The notes under the pieces: model-generated
What the model was told of the DNA's origin: nothing
The model's database searches: none
Seen by the model: only the letters and a program-made list of their open reading frames with translations
Origin: Dehalococcoidia bacterium UBA2979
GTDB lineage: Bacteria; Chloroflexota; Dehalococcoidia; UBA2979
Reading direction: 5' to 3'
Assembly (NCBI GenBank): GCA_002348225.1
Contig: DEAP01000115.1
Span: 1-15,994 of the forward strand
DNA: 15,994 bases
Shown: positions 12,272-15,994 of the stretch, piece by piece
Layout: every line of letters begins with the position of its first letter
Position numbering within the stretch: position 1 is the first letter of the stretch
Translations under genes and position numbers: made by a program

Positions 12272-14950
12272 CTATTTCTGAACAGCCAGTGATTCCCAAG
12301 CCAGATTTTGTAAGCGTGGAAGGACGCCCCAGGGGACATTGGTGACATTGCCCGCTCCAACTCCAATGAAAACATCACCAGGCTCAAGTAAATTGACGAC
12401 ACGATCGATTGCCTCACTCACTGAATCGACGTACAAAATATCCTTCATGTCTAATCGTGCCAGTAACTCTTTTGCGCTCAGGCCATCTGCTTCGGTTTCT
12501 CGTGCAGGGAAAGTGTCGAGGATGAGCAACTTATCGATTCCCTCGAAACAGGAGATGAATTTATCTAGCAAGTAGGAAGAGCGAGAGTAGGTATGCGGCT
12601 GGAAGCAAATTACTAGTCGTCGGTCGGGATATCTAGTCTTAGCGGCAGCAATTGTTGCTTTGATCTCACTTGGATGATGGGCGTAATCGTCAATTACGGT
12701 AACCTTACGTGACTGGATTGAAGAGATCGATTGTCTTAGGGAGACTTCACCAACCAGCTCAAATCGACGCCTTGCTCCCCTTACGGACGTAGCAATTTCT
12801 GAGGCTCTGGAATAGTCAGCTCCGGCGTGCATGCTGGCCGCCAATGCCGCCAGAAAATTACTCACGTTGTGGTCACCTGTTAATCTTAGAGATGACCCAC
12901 CAAGCCTTCTTCCCTTCATATAAATTTCAAAGCTCGTCAGCTCAGAAGACGCGCTGAATACGATATCCTTAGCGTACCAGTCGGCATTTTCATTAACCGT
13001 TGAGAATGACTCGATCCTGATATCTTCCCGATTGCAATTTTTTCTGAGCGTTCTTGCACCTTCGTCGTCGTGGGAAATTAGCAGGATCCCGTCGGGGATA
13101 ATTCGTTCAATGAATTGGTTAAAAGAGGAAAAAAAGTTTTCCTCGGTTCCGAAATAATCAAGATGGTCGACCTCCACATTAGTAATTACTGCTATAGAAG
13201 GTGTGTATGAAAGAAACGCATCGGCATACTCATCAGCTTCAATGATGGCGAGGTTGCCATCGCCGTTGACCATATTTCGATTATCAAGATCAGCCATATT
13301 TCCTCCTATTAGGGCCAGAGGATCGAGTGACGAATTTATTGACATGACAGTGGTCAAGGTTGATGTTGTGGTCTTTCCGTGGGACCCAGCTATCGCGATA
13401 GTTTGCCTGCCTTGTATTAATTTCTGTACCATTTCAGCTCTGGAAATTACCGGAATACCTCTAGCACGCCCAGCCAGTAGTTCAGGATTATCTGCTTTTG
13501 CTGCTGCAGTGGTTACGATAAGATCAGCATCTTTGATATTTGCTGGATCGTGACCGATCAAAATGTCGGCACCTCTCGCTCTTAGTCTCTGTATCTGATC
13601 ACTATCCTTAATGTCGGATCCTGTAACGCGATGGCCGTTCTCTAGGAGTATCTCTGCGATTCCTGATAAATGTATTCCGCCCGCACCAATTAGATGAATT
13701 TTTATAGGAATTTGGTCCTCGTTTTTCTTTGCGATTCGAACTATAACCGACGCGATTTGTTGTGCGGCGGAGGGGCGTGCTAGTGCCCACATGTTACTTC
13801 GCATCCTTTCGAGGTCAGCATTTTGGGCTATCAGTTCTAGTATCGTGTTTGGGAGTTCCTCGACGCGACTATTTGCCAATATAATTGCGGCTCCATGTTT
13901 CCTGAGGAGTTCCGCATTCAATTGTTGGTCTGAAAAATTGCCAGGTATTATGATCAGTGGAAGTCCCGTCGCAGGCGCCTCTCCTAGGACTGAGGCGCCG
14001 CCCCGAAATACCCCGATATCGGCGGCAATCATTGGTGTAGGCATGTCATCAGAGTACGGGAGTAACTGATATCCAGGATGCTCGGACAATCCGATTTCAT
14101 TCACGGTTGCCAATATCCTTTCATAATCGTGATGCCCAGAAATATGTATGATGTCGATCTTCTCAAGAAGCTCAGACAATCCACCTAATATGCTGTTGTT
14201 TATAGCAACAGATCCTAAAGAGCCCCCCACGACTAGTGCGATCGGCCGATCACCAGAAAATCCGAGCCTTGATATCGCTTCGGTCTTCAGTTTGCCGTAG
14301 CTTTCATTTATCAGTTCTTCAAACTCTGGACGGACGGGATACCCAGTCTCTCTATGAGGGGTATTGCCCAAGTATTCATGCGATTCACTGGTTGAGCAGA
14401 GTACTATTTGAGCTTTTTTTGCTATGAAGCTTGCTGCCCATCCAGGCTTAACGTCAGGCAAAAACAGGACCACTGGGATTCCGAGTTTCGAAGCCGCGTT
14501 ACACAGCGGTGCAGCGCTGTATCCTCCGGTCACGAAAATAGCATCAGGTGGTTCTTCTTGTAATAATCTGACAGCTATTCTAGTACCTCGTAGGAAATCC
14601 CAAATTCCTTTTGCGAGCTTCAGGGGCGATCTACTACGTATCGGTGAAGCGGGGACCGATTTGAATCGAATGCCTTCCGATCTGCATATTTCAGCCTCGG
14701 GTCCATTTATTGAACCAAAGTAAATGAATTGCTGGTTAGACAGACCTATTGCGGTCTGAAGTTTTTGTTTAACAGCCATTATTGGGTAGACGTGGCCTCC
14801 TGTGCCACCTCCAGCCAAACCGATCCTCAATGGCGTATTCGTTTCTGAAGTATTTATTTCATCACTGAATTTAGTAAACTCGGAATTATCATCGATTTCA
14901 AATAATCGAGGGTTGGTTATTGCCCCTGGATGATCCCTGGATGTTTTCAT
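12272..14950 (-). CDS. MurG-MurC fusion: UDP-GlcNAc transferase to lipid I plus UDP-MurNAc--L-alanine ligase
   Basis: One uninterrupted 892-codon frame contains two complete enzymes. Residues 41-410 are MurG, which transfers GlcNAc to lipid I to make lipid II at the inner membrane face: GGGTGGH (47-53), the FGS-x2-GPE segment (78-85), GGYSAAP (142-148), GGSLGS (242-247), and the nucleotide-binding RGGASVLGEAPATGLP (316-331) with DQQ (341-343). Residues about 415-892 are MurC, which adds L-alanine to UDP-MurNAc: the N-terminal IGAGGIHLSGIAE (421-433), P-loop GSHGKTTT (522-529), EADEYADAF (571-579), NVEVDHLDYFG (591-601), LTGDHNVSN (690-698), and DYAHHPSEI (755-763). Only about ten residues link them. 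A polar 40-residue leader precedes MurG. The ATG overlaps the ftsW stop (ATGA), implying coupling. No internal stop or frameshift is seen at the joint. Confidence 0.96.
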   Translation of the reverse strand: MKTSRDHPGAITNPRLFEIDDNSEFTKFSDEINTSETNTPLRIGLAGGGTGGHVYPIMAVKQKLQTAIGLSNQQFIYFGSINGPEAEICRSEGIRFKSVPASPIRSRSPLKLAKGIWDFLRGTRIAVRLLQEEPPDAIFVTGGYSAAPLCNAASKLGIPVVLFLPDVKPGWAASFIAKKAQIVLCSTSESHEYLGNTPHRETGYPVRPEFEELINESYGKLKTEAISRLGFSGDRPIALVVGGSLGSVAINNSILGGLSELLEKIDIIHISGHHDYERILATVNEIGLSEHPGYQLLPYSDDMPTPMIAADIGVFRGGASVLGEAPATGLPLIIIPGNFSDQQLNAELLRKHGAAIILANSRVEELPNTILELIAQNADLERMRSNMWALARPSAAQQIASVIVRIAKKNEDQIPIKIHLIGAGGIHLSGIAEILLENGHRVTGSDIKDSDQIQRLRARGADILIGHDPANIKDADLIVTTAAAKADNPELLAGRARGIPVISRAEMVQKLIQGRQTIAIAGSHGKTTTSTLTTVMSINSSLDPLALIGGNMADLDNRNMVNGDGNLAIIEADEYADAFLSYTPSIAVITNVEVDHLDYFGTEENFFSSFNQFIERIIPDGILLISHDDEGARTLRKNCNREDIRIESFSTVNENADWYAKDIVFSASSELTSFEIYMKGRRLGGSSLRLTGDHNVSNFLAALAASMHAGADYSRASEIATSVRGARRRFELVGEVSLRQSISSIQSRKVTVIDDYAHHPSEIKATIAAAKTRYPDRRLVICFQPHTYSRSSYLLDKFISCFEGIDKLLILDTFPARETEADGLSAKELLARLDMKDILYVDSVSEAIDRVVNLLEPGDVFIGVGAGNVTNVPWGVLPRLQNLAWESLAVQK

Positions 14951-15994
14951 TTTGTTATTTTTATCTGTCTTTCATCAATTGAATTAAAGTCTACTGTGTA
15001 CCTGCTCACAGAAAGAAGGATACCAACAGCTGCGAGAAGTGATATCAATGACGATCCCCCATAAGAAATGAGCGGTAGTGGTACACCAGTCAAGGGCAGG
15101 AGGTTAGTTGCACCTGAAATATTCAATCCGCTCTGGACGGCAATCCATGCGGCAACTCCGGTTGCAATTAGTGAGCCGAACATATCTGACGCATTTCTCA
15201 TCAGTAGCCAGCAACGCCACAATAAAAGTGTCAATAGTATTATCACCACGAGTGATCCTATAAAACCTGTCTCTTCGCCAATGACAGCCATGATCCCATC
15301 GGTTTTTGCAGCAGGCAGATAGAAAAATTTCTGACGGGACAGACCAAGACCCTGACCCATCAATCCACCAGAGCCGAAAGCATTAGCTAACTGTATTGCT
15401 TGATATCCAAACCCTTCCGGATCTGAATCCGCGGCAATAAACGCTAATATCCTTTCCCATCTGTATGGGGCACTAATGATAAGGAGGAAAGCCGCAGCTG
15501 CAGCGAGTAGAACCATCACTGCGATATGAATAATTTTGGTTGTTGGGGCAATGAAAAACATGCAACCGATGATTAGTGCCAAAACAAAAGCAGTCCCGAT
15601 ATCAGGTTGCAGTAGAATCAAGCCTACAGATGATCCGCTAATTAGCATAAAAGGAAGTATTCCACTAGTGATACTGCCTAATTGTTTACCCTTTGCTGCT
15701 AGCCATGCTGACATGTAAATGATTACCAAAAGTTTCACTAGTTCTGATGGCTGTGTGGAGGGTAGGCCCGGAAGCTTTAACCATGATCGCGCACCATTAA
15801 CTTCCTGGCCTAAGGATGGGATAAATAAAAGGGACAGGAGAGCCAATCCAAGTCCAATCATAAGGGGACTAATTTTCGCGAGCCTACGATAGTCGAGACC
15901 CTGTAAAATAAATAGACAGAGGAAACCGACACCGAGCATGAATCCATGCTTTATCCCATGTGTAGATCTCGGTCGGGTAGTCTCATTAACTGAG
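14947..15994 (-). CDS. ftsW: FtsW, septal peptidoglycan glycosyltransferase (5' end beyond window)
   Basis: This SEDS-family membrane enzyme polymerises lipid II at the septum with a partner class B PBP. The frame is open through the right edge with no stop, so the true start and the first membrane segment lie outside; the Met codon at 15939 is internal. Visible family motifs, in order, are the GLDYRRLA segment, NGARSWLKLPG, TQPSELVKLL, LLQPDIGTAF with the conserved aspartate, YQAIQLANAFGSGGLMGQG, LGLSRQKFFYLP, VIGEETGFIG, and PLTGVPLPLISYGGSSL near the end. About eight TM segments are present. TDGIMAVIG replaces the common TDFIFAVIG. RodA is the main alternative; position directly before murG-murC in a dcw cluster favours FtsW. 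Confidence 0.95.
   Translation of the reverse strand, partial: SVNETTRPRSTHGIKHGFMLGVGFLCLFILQGLDYRRLAKISPLMIGLGLALLSLLFIPSLGQEVNGARSWLKLPGLPSTQPSELVKLLVIIYMSAWLAAKGKQLGSITSGILPFMLISGSSVGLILLQPDIGTAFVLALIIGCMFFIAPTTKIIHIAVMVLLAAAAAFLLIISAPYRWERILAFIAADSDPEGFGYQAIQLANAFGSGGLMGQGLGLSRQKFFYLPAAKTDGIMAVIGEETGFIGSLVVIILLTLLLWRCWLLMRNASDMFGSLIATGVAAWIAVQSGLNISGATNLLPLTGVPLPLISYGGSSLISLLAAVGILLSVSRYTVDFNSIDERQIKITK

Noticed and set aside
13690..13740. MurG-MurC joint as a sequencing or assembly artefact
   Set aside because: The frame passes through smoothly with normal codon use, both domains are complete, and the gene order is the usual one; reads would still be needed to exclude it fully.
1..15994. 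Mobile elements, CRISPR arrays, phage or defence genes
   Set aside because: No direct repeat arrays, transposase, integrase or toxin-like frames were seen; all sizeable genes are housekeeping or small unknowns.

Overview
The window reads as a slow-evolving chromosomal core region from a free-living bacterium, most likely a Chloroflexota lineage (SAR202/Dehalococcoidia-like). That placement is an inference of moderate confidence. It rests on the recA-recX-rny block, a membrane protein with a B-box-like Cys/His N-terminus, a Gram-positive-type LexA box (GAAC-N4-GTTC) inside the recA promoter, NrdR, and the absence of any outer-membrane gene. No mobile element, CRISPR array, phage gene or rRNA was seen. 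Base composition is moderate by eye and codon use looks even across the genes.

Almost everything is on the minus strand. In order of transcription (right to left): ftsW (5' end cut by the window edge), a single ORF fusing MurG to MurC, ddl, ftsQ, ftsA and ftsZ. This is the classic division and cell-wall (dcw) order. Junctions ftsW/murG-murC and ftsQ/ftsA overlap by 4 bases (ATGA), and ddl/ftsQ overlap by 8. These genes make UDP-MurNAc-peptide precursors and lipid II (MurC, Ddl, MurG), polymerise glycan at the septum (FtsW) and build the Z-ring and divisome (FtsZ, FtsA, FtsQ). Next comes nrdR, the ribonucleotide-reductase repressor. A small membrane protein gene on the plus strand overlaps the nrdR 3' end.

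The middle block is yggS-proC-yggT on the minus strand: a PLP-homeostasis protein, pyrroline-5-carboxylate reductase and a YggT/YlmG membrane protein. This block often sits near ftsZ in other bacteria, but sepF and divIVA are not present here. A clear SOS-regulated promoter then drives recA, with recX six bases after the recA stop and in the same frame. RNase Y (rny), a zinc-finger/four-TM membrane protein and the 5' two thirds of a tRNA-Asp(GTC) finish the left end. A possible 47-residue single-TM protein lies on the plus strand at 157-300.

The points most worth attention are: the MurG-MurC fusion; the divergent FtsZ/FtsA pair (FtsZ with a 133-residue N-terminal extension and no canonical C-terminal peptide, FtsA without the usual phosphate-1 motif); an NrdR whose zinc ribbon keeps its cysteines but has lost the arginines normally seen there; the LexA-box recA promoter; and a hairpin holding the likely ddl ribosome-binding site.
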